NCBI RefSeq assembly: GCF_040869045.1
Contig: NC_090319.1
Span: 227,268,490-227,332,489 of the forward strand
Length of the DNA stretch: 64,000 nt
Direction of reading: 5' to 3'
Source of the DNA: Eurosta solidaginis
Taxonomy: Eukaryota; Arthropoda; Insecta; Diptera; Tephritidae
This document shows positions 21,655 to 33,085 of this stretch, in pieces. The notes under the pieces are model-generated. The model was not told where the DNA came from, did no database searches, and saw nothing but the letters and a program-made list of their open reading frames with translations. Position 1 is the stretch's first letter, and the number at the start of each line of letters is the position of its first letter. The translations under genes and the position numbers were made by a program.

Positions 21655-24020
21655 AAATAAAACATAGTCCAGGGATTAATAAAGAAAGAGAACGGGGAAT
21701 GGTCACGTAATAGTGAGGAATCGCTTGAGGTGCTTTTCGATACACATTTCCCATCTGGAGACGGTTTAGAAGAGCCAGCAGACATCACTCACACTTCGAT
21801 CACTGAGCTAGTAGTGCCGGGCTTGGTGACCGATACCAAGATCGAGTGGGCAGTGAAGACGTTTTCTAAGTTTAAATGGCCGGGCCCAGATGGTATATTC
21901 CCGGCCATGCTGCAAGTCTCAAGTAGGGCGGTCGTGGAATGGCTTAAAATAATATTCGATGGGTGCATAATACTGAATCATGTACCGTGCTCGTGTAGCT
22001 TTTCTACCAAAGGCGGGGAAGATCGGTCACATGTACCCAAAGACTATAGACCCATTAGCTTAACATCATTTCTGCTCAAAACCTTTGAGAGGCTGATAGA
22101 TGTGTACATAAAGTCCAACATGGATGAAAAGCTGCTCTCCACAACACAGCATGCGTACACCAAAGGCAAGTCAGTAGACAACGCATTGCATAGGGTGGTA
22201 ATAAGAATAGAGAAATCCCTGGAATATAAAGAGTATGCTCTAGGAGTCTCCTTGGACATTGCCGGGGCTTTTAATAATGTTGCAAAATGGGCGATTATGA
22301 ATGATCTTAATTACATTAAAGTACAGCCTGCCTTAATCAGATGGATCGGCTGCATGTTAAATTGCTGAAAGATTACATCACAATGGGGATTGTACGAGGC
22401 CACGAAATCAGGGGACAGGGGCACGCCGCAGGGAGGAATGCTATCCCCTCTGCTGTGGACGCTGGTCATCAACCAACGACTCAGGCAATTCGATGAGGGA
22501 CCCGTAAAACTTACGGCTTATGCAGATGATGTTGCAATTGTCATAAGTGGAAAGTGCCTTCCAACGATTAGTTCTTTGATGGATCGGGCGCTTTGGGATA
22601 TTCATACCTGGGCATCTAATGTCGGGTTGAATTTCAATGCGGAGAAGACGGATATGGTCTTGTTTACAAAGAGTACAAGGTCCCAAATTGGATCAGGCCT
22701 AAGTTAGGAGGGGCGACCTTACAGGAGAAACCTTGCACAAAATATCTAGGAATCATCCTAGACAGTAAGCTGTCATGGAAGCTCAACGTGGAGGAGAGGG
22801 TCAAGAAGGCCTCAACGGCACTCTATGAATGTAAAAGAATTCTGGGGTGTACGTGGGGCCTATCGCCCTCTCTTTCTCATTGGGTTTTTACAGCGATTGT
22901 AAGCCCTATTCTATACTATGGAGTTCTTGTTTGGTGGAAAGCCACACAAAAAACAACATACCTCAAAAAATTAGAGGGGGTATGCAGACTATCGATGCTT
23001 AGCATTACGAGAGCCCTGAAAACAACCCCGACGGCTGCACTGTATGCCATTCTGCACATTCCACCTGTAGACCTGGTAGCAAAGAACAATGCATTAACGA
23101 CAGCAACCAGGCTCGGTGCTTCGGGGCAGCTTGAGCGCCGACCATATGGCCATAGTAGTATAGCATCTTCAATCACAAGACGAACAGACTACCTAATTCC
23201 CTATCTGCGCTTCCAGGGAGATCTTAAGGCCACAATAGAGGTGGACGGTTGGCGCAAGTGTGCGCAAATGGCGGACGAGGCGATACATGTGTACACTGAT
23301 GGTTCCAAAGTAGTGGAAGGAGTAGGGCCTGCAGTATACTGCGCTGATCCGGAAATAAGCAGATCCTATAGGCTGCCGGATTACTGTAGCGTTTTCCAAG
23401 CGGAAATATTAGCCGTAACCAAAGCAGTAGAAACCCTGGAAGAGAATAGCTTAAGCTGCAACCGTGTTAACTTTCATATTGACAGTCAAGCAGCAATTAA
23501 GGCAATAATCTCGCATATCACAGCATCTAAATGCGTGTTAGAGTGTAAGCAGTCTCTGGAGAGAATCGGGACAGGGAGAAGCATACATCTATATTGGGTC
23601 CCAGGGCATATGCGAATAGATGGGAATGAAAAAGCGGACTAACTAGCTAAAAAGGGCGCATCCGTTGAAGCTGCCTTCTGGCATCACATGCCTATAAATT
23701 AGGCTTGGTCAGTGATAGCAGACGTAGGAAGTGCGGATTGGAGGAGGAAACGATCGAGCACCATCTGTGCTCGTGCCCTGCACTTGCCAGGCTAAGACTC
23801 TAGCGATTAGGAGTAATACAGCTGTCAGATCTTGAAGCAGCAAGTGGCTTAAGTTCTAGGAAGCTTCTAGTATTTGCGACGAGGAGGGAGTTATTTTATA
23901 ACATAGGTCCTGGTTTTTGATAGGGGTTTTCAGTTTGGTCGTTAAAACAAAGTTCTGGTAACACTACGAACTCAATCAGTCTATGTGAGGTCCTCATGGA
24001 CCGGCCAGTTCAACCTAACC
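21655..24020 (+). pseudogene. LOA/I-like LINE ORF2 fragment: RT and RNase H
   Basis: The endonuclease is missing. RT: FKWPGPDGIFPAMLQ, KDYRPISLTSFLLKTFERL, HAYTKGKSVDNALHRVV, LDIAGAFNNVAKWA, GTPQGGMLSPLLWTL, TAYADDVAIVISG (both aspartates), KYLGIILDSKLSWKL. RNase H: HVYTDGSKVVEGVG, FQAEILAVTKAVE, HIDSQAAIKAI, YWVPGHMRIDGNEKAD, then TAA at 23,641 in place of the usual continuation. A zinc-knuckle-like tail CGLEEETIEHHLCSC is recognisable near 23,735-23,780. Lesions include TGA at 22,366, a shift near 22,705 and one near 22,010. The 3' end runs to about 24,020 (caacctaacctaa). Confidence 0.85.
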
Positions 24021-27000
24021 TAAAAGGAGTATTCAGCGCTTCCGCAGGGGTGGTGCGTAGAGCGCCCGCAACGCAGACTAGAGCTCTTCTTTGTATCTTC
24101 TGGAATACTCGTAGGTTCGATTGTGTATCTAATCTCGTCCATCAGACCAAAGCCCCGTATAGAAGGATTGGTCTAACCACAGCAGTGTAGGGTCACAGGG
24201 TAATATCCGGCGATAGTCCTCATCTTCGTGCAACAGCTCCCCTACAGCTGTACAGTGCCACCGTTGCTTTCCTCACACGCTCCTGAGCCTTTTCCCTCCA
24301 GGATAGTTTCCTATCAAAAATTACTCCTAGGCATTTAGCAGAGTCCCTCAGCGTCAGGGTCGTACCCGCTAGCACCGGCAGCTGCAACACAGGAATCTTT
24401 TATTTCCTAGTGAACAGAACCAGTTCAGTTTTGGCTGAATTGGCCGATAGACATTTACTCCTGGCCCAGTCCCCCACCACTCTCAGCTCAGTTCGCATTA
24501 GATCGCATAGTGTCTGCGGAAACTTCCCACTAATTAACAGCGTGAGGTAATCTGTATATTTACAAGTTTCACTAGCCCCGAACCGCTCCCAAGCCGATTA
24601 GTGCATCAGTTATCGCAGAAGGCGTAACGTTGTTAAAAGCTCCCTCAATTTCGAAGAAAGCTATGAGTGTGAAGCCCTTGAACGCCAAGAATTTCTCGAC
24701 CTTGGAGACAACTACATGCAAGGCTGTCTCCGTGGGCTTCCTTTTCATATACACATGCTGGGATGTAGATAACTTTCCCTCCAAGGACTCCGTTAATGTG
24801 GAGTCTATTAACCTCTGGAGTGTTTTAAGCTGGAAGGGTGTCAGACATATCGGTCTGAAGTCTTTAGGGGTCGCGTGACCAGTCTTTCCAGCTTTTGGTA
24901 TAAAGGTGACCCTTGAATCGTTTGAACCCCGTAGAATATAGTTAAGAGCACACACTCCTTTGAAGATGTTATACAACCACAAAGATCTTAGCTCGATTTT
25001 TTGCTGGAGTTGTACCGGGGCAATCATCCAGCCCTAGTAATTTGAAGGGTTTGACCGACATTATAGCCCCTTTAACTTTACCCATAGTAATGAACCTCCC
25101 CTCAAATGGTTCGCCAGTATGAGTTTCCCTCCAATTCATTTCTTCATTACTAGCGCACAGAAAGTGCGTACTCAGGAGCAGTCGTGCTCTCTGCCGAATC
25201 CGTCCATGTCCCATCAGATCTTTGCAGGCATCCAGGGACACTTTTTGGAGCATCAGAGAGCACTTTTCTGAGCCTGAATCCCTCAGACGCCGTCTCCATT
25301 TCGCTACAAAACTTCCGCCAGGAGGTCCCCTTCAACGACCTTAACAGTTTCTTATAATCCCCGAGCATCATTTTGTATGCATCTCATTTTTTAGCCTCCC
25401 TGGAGGCTTTAGCAAGATTGAATGCTTTCCAGCAAGCCTTGCGTAGATTGTCTAGGTCCGCGTTCCACCATAGTTGTTTGGTCTAACCTCCAAATTTCTT
25501 CCTACGGTAGGTCTTAGTAAGAGCCTCCCCGCAAGCCTTCGTATACAAGCGAACCATATTATCCAGCTCTGCACAGTTCAGGGGAATATGAACACTAGAT
25601 CCTGAGAGCCTCTTTTGAAGCTCCTCACTATAAACACGCCAATTGGCGTTTTTTAGGTTTCTATGCCAGACAGTTCTGAGCTCCACCCCGCCAAGGTCGA
25701 AGCGAACAAATGTATGATCCGAAAAAGAGTGGTCTTCAAGCACCATACAGTTTTTTATTATGCCTCCTGTCTGCTCCAAGTAACAAACGTGGGTACCGAA
25801 CCTCTATTGCAAATCTTAAAGTTATGATAATTAACAAAATCAAAGAGTGACTCACCCCTCTCGTTCGTGTATCCGCTGCCCCACGCTTCGTGAAGGGCAT
25901 TGTCATCTCCCGGTAGTAATAGTGAATCCTTTGCCTCCCGAGCTATCTTGCAGACTAGCTCCGTCGGAGCCGACACCTCGGAAGGGAAGTGGAAAGACGT
26001 CAGTGTAACATTTATACCACCGACCGTCAACATCAAAGTTGTAGCATTCTCGTCGCTAAACTGGGGGAGAAAAAGGAAATTTATATTAGATCTTACCAAG
26101 ATGCAAGCTCTAGGTTTCCCACGTGTGGCACAACTTACCAACGTCAATCCTGCTGCCTTCAGCTCCCGCATATCTTTGCCCTAATACCCAAGGCTCCTCG
26201 ATAAGGGCTATGTCAGCCGCCACACTGGAAAACTGGAGCTGCAGCGCAGCAGTTGCTGCTTTTCAGTGGTGGAGGTTTATTTGTAGGACTCTAAGCCGAG
26301 CACCGACCACCTCCACCACTGTCGAATCGCCGTCTTCATCAGACATTGGCTCCTCTCCAGTGTAAGCACTGAGTCCGTCCAGCGTTTGCGAGGAGAGCGA
26401 AGATGCATCCCCGCCCATCGTGTCATCCGTCGGACTCACCCTGTTAGATTCTGCGTCCTCTTCCTCCTCGCTCTCTGCTTTTTCAGGCTCTATCTCCAGC
26501 TCCGGATCATAGGCCGCCTTTAAATCATTGGAGTACACCCTAACCTTCACCGTGTCAAAAACAAATTTAATAGCGCCATCCGCGCGCTCCAAAAAAGGGC
26601 CACTCCCTCCTTGTTGAGCAGGAGTATCGCCTGACGCGTCGCCCTGATGCTATGCTCCAGCTTCAGGACTGTCCAATCAAAGCAAGGTAACCCCGGGTTA
26701 AAGGCTCTTATGACCTCAAGGACTCCCTCTGGATCATCCGGCTTCGATGGAATCCAGACCCTAGCTCTCGGCCTAGATGGGATGTCCTTAAAGTCTACAG
26801 CCCTGAGCATCGCCCCAGGATAGAACTCACCCAGCCTAGTCATCGCCTTTTTATATAAGTCGGCTGACCTCTAGTCATCACAGGCCACCAACTTAACTTG
26901 CCCCTGGTACCAACCCACCTCTCTGCAAGCAGGCGACTGCAAAACTGGTCATTTCGGTCCTTATCGAGTCCCATTTGTCTTTGAAGACTTGCTCCTTCTC

Positions 27001-27097
27001 AGGATTAGATCCAAAGACCTCCACACGGATGCTACTTTTAGCAACCTCAGCGAATAAGGGGCCTTTGACCCCAAACCTCTTGGGAGCGTTCTGCTTT
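24021..27097 (-). pseudogene. LOA/I-like LINE remnant: ORF1, endonuclease, RT (inverted)
   Basis: Reading leftward from about 27,097: ORF1 with RFGVKGPLFAEVAKSSIRVE, SWYQGQVKLVACDD and RARVWIPSKPDDPEGVLEVI (DUF4780-like), an acidic tail, then ORF2. ORF2 endonuclease: LRVLQINLHH, ALIEEPWVLG, LLPGDDNALHEAWGSGYTNE, FSDHTFVRFDLGG. RT: KDFRPICLTPFQLKTLQRLI, HVYMKRKPTETALHVVV, FFEIEGAFNNVTPSAI, then after losing the YADD region KCLGVIFDRKLSW and AVVRPILLYGALVWW. The catalytic segment and all RNase H are gone. Many stops and frameshifts make it older than the copy at 10.7-15.0 kb. Its left end abuts the opposite-facing LINE tail at 24,020. Confidence 0.8.
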
Positions 27098-27237
27098 TGA
27101 TGAAAATGTAATTTCAATAATTCGATCATAAGAACTTTTGATGTGTATAATTTTTTATAAATATTGATGCCATTAAGAAATGTTGATTCTTTTTCGTTGT
27201 AAACTTCAAATAAAGAACTTACTTTAAAATTAAAATT
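27098..27237 (+). repeat. LTR 3' end of the 17.6-like Gypsy element, truncated
   Basis: It matches the last 150 bp of the LTR at 17,400-17,551. The left edge is cut where the inverted LOA-like LINE begins. The primer-binding site follows immediately, so this is the remains of a 5' LTR. Confidence 0.8.
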
Positions 27238-27254
27238 GGTGCAGTCGGTAGGAT
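27237..27254 (+). promoter_or_regulatory. Primer-binding site (tRNA-Ser type)
   Basis: The 18 bases tggtgcagtcggtaggat directly follow the LTR end. They differ at one position from the tRNA-Ser primer site known for the Drosophila 17.6/297 group, which supports both the LTR boundary and the subgroup. Confidence 0.75.
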
Positions 27255-27599
27255 ACCCCTTTGTAAAATAAGCAAAGGTTCCTTACAATGAAAACCGATT
27301 TGTATATCCTTAAATCTTATGCATTTGGAGAGGAATTACCAAACCGATTTGAAAGGAAAGGATTTCACTATTACTTGAACGTTGCAGCAATCAATCCGTA
27401 GAGGAGCATTTCAAGGAACGTGAAAGTATTCATCAATCACTAAAGCTTACAACAATCAAGAAGCTGAAAATCTTTAGAGGAATTGAACATATTTATGTAT
27501 CGTGTAATCCGTGTATCACTACATTCATCCATCCCTAAAGCTTGCAACAATCAAGATGCTGAACATATTTAGAGAAATTGAACATCTTTATAAATCGTA

Positions 27600-28440
27600 T
27601 AATCCTTTTATCACTATATACTTCAAGGACCATGAATTTGCAGTCGGCAGAAGAAAGCTTAGGGAACGAAGGCAATGTATCAGCCAACAACATATCATAT
27701 CCTGGTAATATTGAACGACGTAATTTAGATTTAAATCCCATTAAATATATTGAGCGATTACAAGCCTTTGATGGGCGAAAGGAGGACTTACCGATTTTCT
27801 TGTCCATCGCTTAGCTTGTATAATGAACAGACGCAACGAATGTGTATTAACTTAATAAAGAGTAAATTAACTGGACGAGCTAGGCAACCTATAGAAATAC
27901 ATAGCCATTTGTGTCAGTGGCCAACAATAAAAAAATGTTGATTCAAAACTTTATTAGCTTCAAAACGTCGAGTCAATTGTATGAAGATTTTCGATCTTCC
28001 CAATATAGAGGCGATGTGTTTAGTTCTATAACCATATACAAAAAACCCTAACTACTTTAAATCGAAAGTGTGCTCAGGAAAATAATAGCGTTGAGATTCC
28101 TAAAAATATTGAAGCTGCTTTAAATACATTTAAAATAAGTTGCCAGTCCACATGAGGACCATTTTATATGCATTGAAACCAAGTACCCTGGAAGAGGCAT
28201 TGCATGAATTAACTGCAGCAGGATTTTTAAAAGATTCGAACAACTCAACGACAAAAAAAAGGTCGCAATAGTAATCAAAGGAATGGAATTTATTCTAAAC
28301 AAGCTTAAAATAATAGTACTAGAAATAGTTATGAGCAAAAGCAGTGGCAACCAAAAAGTTACAACCACAACACTTTGCAACATAATACTTATTTTAGGCA
28401 AAATAGTTTAGGAAATAACACAAAATCAACTGTTTCATCA
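27600..28440 (+). pseudogene. 17.6-like Gypsy gag (heavily broken)
   Basis: Gag forms the particle shell. Across several frames the sequence reads LNPIKYIERLQAFDGRKEDL, YNEQTQRMCINLIKSKLTGR with ARQPIEIHSHLCQWPTIKK, FKTSSQLYEDFRSSQYRGDV, and HEDHFICIETKYPG or its shifted equivalent LEEALHELTAAGFLK. This is the Gypsy/17.6 capsid pattern. The presumptive start is in the region of the ATG at 27,633. At least five shifts or stops are needed to follow it. No zinc knuckle is seen, as is usual in some members of this group. Confidence 0.65.
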
Positions 28441-28559
28441 ACAAAGATTTACAGATAGGAGTTCTGTTGAACCAATGGACATAGACACGTCTACGCAGAC
28501 AAGTCGACGGCAATCAAATTTTAATGAAGACGGTCAGAATTTTCTGTTAATAGCCTCGG

Positions 28560-30118
28560 ATACGAATCAAACTTACCCTATATTCGATTAGTAAAAAATA
28601 ATTTTAAAACCAAGCTTCTAATTGATAGTGGTAGTACAATTAGTTTACGAAATGACAGCACTTTTCATATTTATGACTTTCATTCTAAGGAAATAGGAAA
28701 CAACATATTACAAGAAAATGACGGTATAATAAATTACAAGAACAAAACACTAAATTTAAACGGACAAACTTTACCAATATTTTTCAACAACGAGCACGAA
28801 AAGGGCTATGACCTAAATATAAACCTTATGGAAAAATTTGAGCCATATACAGAAATATGGATTTAAAAAAGGACATTAGGGTTGATCATTTAAATCAGGA
28901 AGAGAAGGATAAATTAGTAAATCTCTTGAAAGTTTATAAGAAAGTATTTTATAAAAAAAGGCGACGATATAACTTTTACCCATGAGCTTAAGCATAATAT
29001 ACCAACCAAAGATAGCTATCCCATTTATTCACGCATATATCTCTACCCAGAGATTCATAAAAAAGAAGTTAACAGCCAAATTACAGAAATGTTAAATCAG
29101 GGTAGAATTAGTCATAGCACGTCACCATATAATGCACCAATATGGATTGTACCCAAAAAGGAAGATAATACTGGTAATAAAGAATTGCGAATTGTTATAG
29201 ACTATAGGAAACTTAATGAAGTTACCAAAGAAGACAAATAGCCCATACCCAATATTGACGGAATTTTAGATTAGGTAGATCTAATTATTTTACAACACTT
29301 GACCTTACTAAAGGATTTTACCAAATTGAAGTAAAGCCAGAAGACCGGGAGAAGACCGCATTTAGTACTCTAGACGGACACTATGAGTTTAATCGTATGC
29401 CTTTTTTACTCGAAAATGCCCAAGCCACATTTCAAAGGCTAATGAATAACGTTTTGCGCGAATTCATAAATAAAATTTGTTATGTATATTTAGACGATAT
29501 TATAATTTTTTCCACAACCTTGGATGAGCATATTCATAATTTAGCATTAATATTAAAGACTCTTCAAATTGCGAACTTAAAAGTGTCTTTAAATAAAAGT
29601 GAATTTCTTAGGCAAGAAACAAAATTTTTAGGTCATATAATTACTCCAAATGGAATTAAACCGAACAATGACAAAATTCTGTGTATAAAAAACTTTCCTA
29701 TTCCCAGAAATGTTAAAGAGATACAAACTTTTCTGGGACTCACAGGTTATTACCGAAAATTTATTCAGGACTATGCGAAAATAGCTAAACCACTTACTTT
29801 AAGATTGAAAAAAGGAACAAAAATAAATATTAGTGACAAGGATTGAAGGGATAAAAAAAAATAAAAAAAAACCTTTTAAGTAGTGATTTAGTTATACAAT
29901 ATCCCAATTTTGAAAAAGGATTTACATTAACGACTGATGCAACTGAGTTTGCATTAGGAGCTGTGTTATCTCGATTACATGGTCCAATAGCTTTTATCTC
30001 TAGAACTTTAAATCAACACGAAGTAAATTATTCCACAATCATCTGGGCAACAAAACAATTTAGACATTATCTTTGGGGCAGAAAATTTCAATTAAAAACT
30101 GATCATAGGCTGGTTATA
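28560..30118 (+). pseudogene. 17.6-like Gypsy pol: protease, RT and start of RNase H
   Basis: Protease has LLIDSGSTIS (28,615-28,645) with the active-site aspartate. RT reads FTHELKHNIPTKDSYPIYSR (after a shift), SPYNAPIWIVPKK, LRIVIDYRKLNEVT, then over a damaged stretch to [32 protein letters not shown] with both catalytic aspartates (29,478-29,513), [15 protein letters not shown] and [12 protein letters not shown]. RNase H starts with [36 protein letters not shown] and KTDHR, and then is cut at about 30,118. The 149-aa frame 29,397-29,846 is the best preserved part. Stops near 29,240 and 29,846 and shifts elsewhere inactivate it. Confidence 0.85.
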
Positions 30119-30631
30119 TTCGCAAACGTCAAGCTGTGAAGTTGATTTTTTATCTGTGCTCTTGTCATTTCAATAAATATATTTTTTAGTATTGCTAAAT
30201 ATAGTTTTATTGTTGATATAATTAGTGAAGTGCAATCATTGTGTTCGCTGAATTAAAAAATTTAATTTAATTCCAATTGTTTTGGTAACTTTTTATATCA
30301 AAAATTTTATTTTCATTAATTTGCATATACACGTACATACATTTTTACTTGCAGTTGAATTGCCGAGTGTTTTTGCATTGTGTTGTTGCTGTTAGTTTTT
30401 AACCCTCCGATCAGTGAGAAGGTCTCTAGTGACCTTTTTGCCTTTTCAAACTGAAATTACTCCTACTCATTACTTTAGGAGTTATTGAGGTTTTAGTGAG
30501 AATAGTACGCGGGCGTGTGAATAGGTCCGTATGGACCTTGTACTGAATTTCACCAATAAATGCATGTTTTTGGGCATTATTATAATTTTTTTATTGTTTC
30601 GACGCATAATTTACTTGTTCTGAACACAAAG

Positions 30632-30809
30632 ACCTAAACTCAAAGACATTAGGGATGATGACAAAAACAAAAAATTCTAAAAAAAATTCGAAGACATGAA
30701 CTTTATTGCTTTCAAGGAAAGGCACAATATTCTAATTTTATGCTACTATCAATAAAGTTCTTAGAATTTTTTGTTTTTATCATCATCCCTAATGTCTTTG
30801 AGTTCAGGT
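30632..30809. mobile_element. Foldback MITE-like inverted repeat
   Basis: The arm cctaaactcaaagacattag (from 30,632) continues with ggatgatgacaaaaac and aaaaaattct to about 30,680. It is mirrored by agaattttttgtttttatca and tcatccctaatgtctttgag to about 30,809. Arms are about 48 bp with an 80-bp AT-rich loop. It lies upstream of the piggyBac promoter and has no coding potential. Confidence 0.75.
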
Positions 30810-30824
30810 AGACGTACGAAAGAG

Positions 30825-30861
30825 TATAAAAGAAGTTGTAGTTTCGTAAACCAAATCAGTC
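30825..30861 (+). promoter_or_regulatory. TATA box plus TCAGTC initiator for the piggyBac transposase
   Basis: tataaa lies at 30,825-30,830 and a perfect dipteran-style initiator tcagtc at 30,856-30,861, with the presumed +1 A at 30,858. Spacing of about 33 bp is as expected for a fly core promoter. The transposase ATG at 30,908 follows about 50 bp downstream. Confidence 0.7.
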
Positions 30862-30907
30862 AAAGTTTAGACAGCGAAGAGTAAAATCGTGTGTGAAAAA
30901 TATAAAT

Positions 30908-32185
30908 ATGGCAGATGCAATTAATTTGGACGTTGCTGAAATGGTTGTACGCCGTAGTAGACGTTACCAGCAAATGACTGCGGATGAAAGGCGTGCAGTT
31001 GATAGTAGATTTGCTGATTTTATGGACGAAGACATGGATGAAGAAATTGATATCGCTACAATTGATAATTATGAAGTTGAGGATGATGAAGATCGCACAT
31101 ACCAACCTGCTGAAGAGTCAGATGCCGAAACTGAAGGATACGTCGAGCTAAATGAAGATACTGATGACGACGATGATGAAGATGAAGAAAATGATGGACA
31201 GGAAACGAATGAAAGTTACTATATTGGTAAAGATGGCACCCAATGGAGAAAAAGCAACACCAACATCACGCACTCGTAATAATAATGTGGTCGACTTCAT
31301 AAGAAAGAAAGCAGGACCACTCTTGACTTGGCGCGTATTTTGGTGAGGAGGAAGACCGCATATGATGGTACAGTGCGCTACAAGAAAACATTCATTTCAC
31401 AGGAGTTCAAGAAGAACCTGAAGCGCACCATCAATAGTACATTATTTGGGTTCAACGAAGGGGATATAGCGTTATGCTCATACATGCCGAAAAAAAATAA
31501 AGTGGTGAACGTGCTCTCCACAATGCACTAAACCCACCGCGTTGACGAGCAAACCGAGAATCGGAAGCCCTATGCCATATTAGATTACAACGCCAACAAA
31601 TGTGGCGTGGATACCATGGATCAAATGCTAGGCACTTACAGCTGCAAAAGAGCAACACAACGATGACCGTTGGCCATCTTTTATAATATGCTGGACGTCG
31701 CTGCATTGGCTGCTTTTACGATTTACAACGAAATAAAGCCTATAAAAAGGAGTGACAGACGGCGGTCGTTCTTGTTACTGCTAACGAAACAATTGGCCAC
31801 ACCAAATATCGAAGAACGTGCCCTGAACAACCATATAACCTCATATCCAAGGATACGCAATACGATGGAAACATTCGATGTCAGGGTAAGAAAAACATCT
31901 TCAAATTCAAGAATAGAATATATATTTATTTGTTTTTTATTTTTCGTTTCATTTCAGGTATTACCAAGACCGATGGAAGGCAATGCACCGTCGTTTGCGG
32001 CTAGGTCAAGTAGACCGTCATGTCGCCTTTGCCGTTCTGAGTACGGGCGGCAGCGGAAAACGCGGCATACTGCTTCGGCTGCGGCAACGCTGTTTGCAGA
32101 GAACATAGCACACTTGTACATCGATGCAACACTTGCGCACAGGGCGAGGGACAAGAAGAACACGCTCAACAACAATAATTTTTAA
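30908..32185 (+). pseudogene. piggyBac transposase, catalytic middle deleted
   Basis: The N-terminus (30,908-31,280) is MADAINLDVAEMVV..., very acidic (DDDDEDEEND), ending with YYIGKDGTQWRK, the usual piggyBac lead-in. The next recognisable part, after a junction near 31,310, is RYKKTFISQEFKKN, KKNKVVNVLSTMH and CGVDTMDQMLGTYSCKR with LAIFYNMLDVAALAAF, the C-terminal part holding the third catalytic aspartate (GVDT). The first two aspartates lie in the roughly 200 missing residues. A probable 72-nt intron (31,886-31,957, GT...AG) joins to a Cys-rich tail: CRLCRSEYGRQRKTR, then after one base shift CFGCGNAVCREHS. Stops at 31,529 and 31,663 add to the loss. Confidence 0.85.
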
Positions 32186-32515
32186 ATGCAAGCAAAAAAA
32201 TTTTTTTTTTTAAATTGAAAAAATTATTGTTGTGTGTAGAATTTAGTTATAAACAATAAAAACAAAAAAAAATCAAAACAAAATTTTTTATATGAAAAAA
32301 ACATGATTTACAAAAAAGGTCCGTAGGGACCTTTTCACACGGCCACTCAGTGTTTCGTGTAGAACAAGCTAGCTGGACAAAATTATTTTATGAGATTTTC
32401 CGTTTCATATGCAGTCATTTATTACAACTACGTCATTTTTTTCAGCCATATGTTCTTTTTTTATATTTTTTTCCAAAATTTTACTTCACATGCATACATC
32501 TGCTTATTTCATATA

Positions 32516-32815
32516 CAGTACATAAGTGACGTAGATCCAAAAAAATTTAAAGGACTTAAGAATATTACTTTATTGTACTTAAATTGAATGTACTACAAAT
32601 CGCAATACTCTAAAAAATTGTAAAAATTCAGAAAAACAATTAAAATTTTTTTTGAAAATTTGTCGAATTTTTCAAACATTTTTTAAACATAATTTAATTT
32701 TTGCTATAGATCGTGACAAGTTTTATTATGGGAAATTAGTTAAAATAAATTTGCGAAAGCGAAAATTGTAAGAATTGTCCAAAAAGGGGTGTCTACTTAT
32801 TTATGTGAGTGACTG
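32516..32815. mobile_element. Tc1/mariner-like MITE
   Basis: A 300-bp AT-rich segment starts cagtacataagtgacgtaga and ends, reverse-complemented, cagtcactcacataaataag then tagacacccc, with TA on both sides (32,514-32,515 and 32,816-32,817). CAGT termini at a TA target are typical of Tc1-like elements. The inverted ends are imperfect and no transposase frame is present. Confidence 0.5.
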
Positions 32816-33085
32816 TACATATGTACATACATATTTTGTATTTATTTGAGTATTTATCCTGGCACTACAATTTTTACAAAATTATTTTATAGTACCAGTC
32901 AGTAATGTAAAAGTGAATTACAATAATAATAATAACAACGTAAATAATTAAATTAATTATGTGAAAATTACTTATTACAAAAACCTAAAAGTAAAGTATC
33001 ATACAAAGTAGAAAAGACAATAGATTTAAATTAAATAAAACCTGATCAAACAAAAAGTTATAGGGTAGGTTATCTTTTATAATTA

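Larger units (their letters stand above)
30403..32500 (+). mobile_element. piggyBac-type DNA transposon, internally deleted (right end uncertain)
   Basis: The left end is TTAA (30,399-30,402) followed by ccctccgatcagtgagaagg, as expected for piggyBac elements, which insert at TTAA. A TATA/initiator promoter, the transposase N- and C-terminal parts and a 3' region with ggtccgtagggaccttttca and cagtgtttcgtgtagaacaa follow. That 3' motif recurs inverted at 43,462-43,485 in a small element ending in gaggg-TTAA, so a deletion derivative of the same family sits nearby. I could not find this copy's matching right terminus. Confidence 0.75.

Noticed and set aside
30908..32185. A domesticated piggyBac-derived host gene
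   Set aside because: In-frame stops at 31,529 and 31,663 and loss of the catalytic middle make a conserved host role unlikely, though a partial transcript cannot be excluded.
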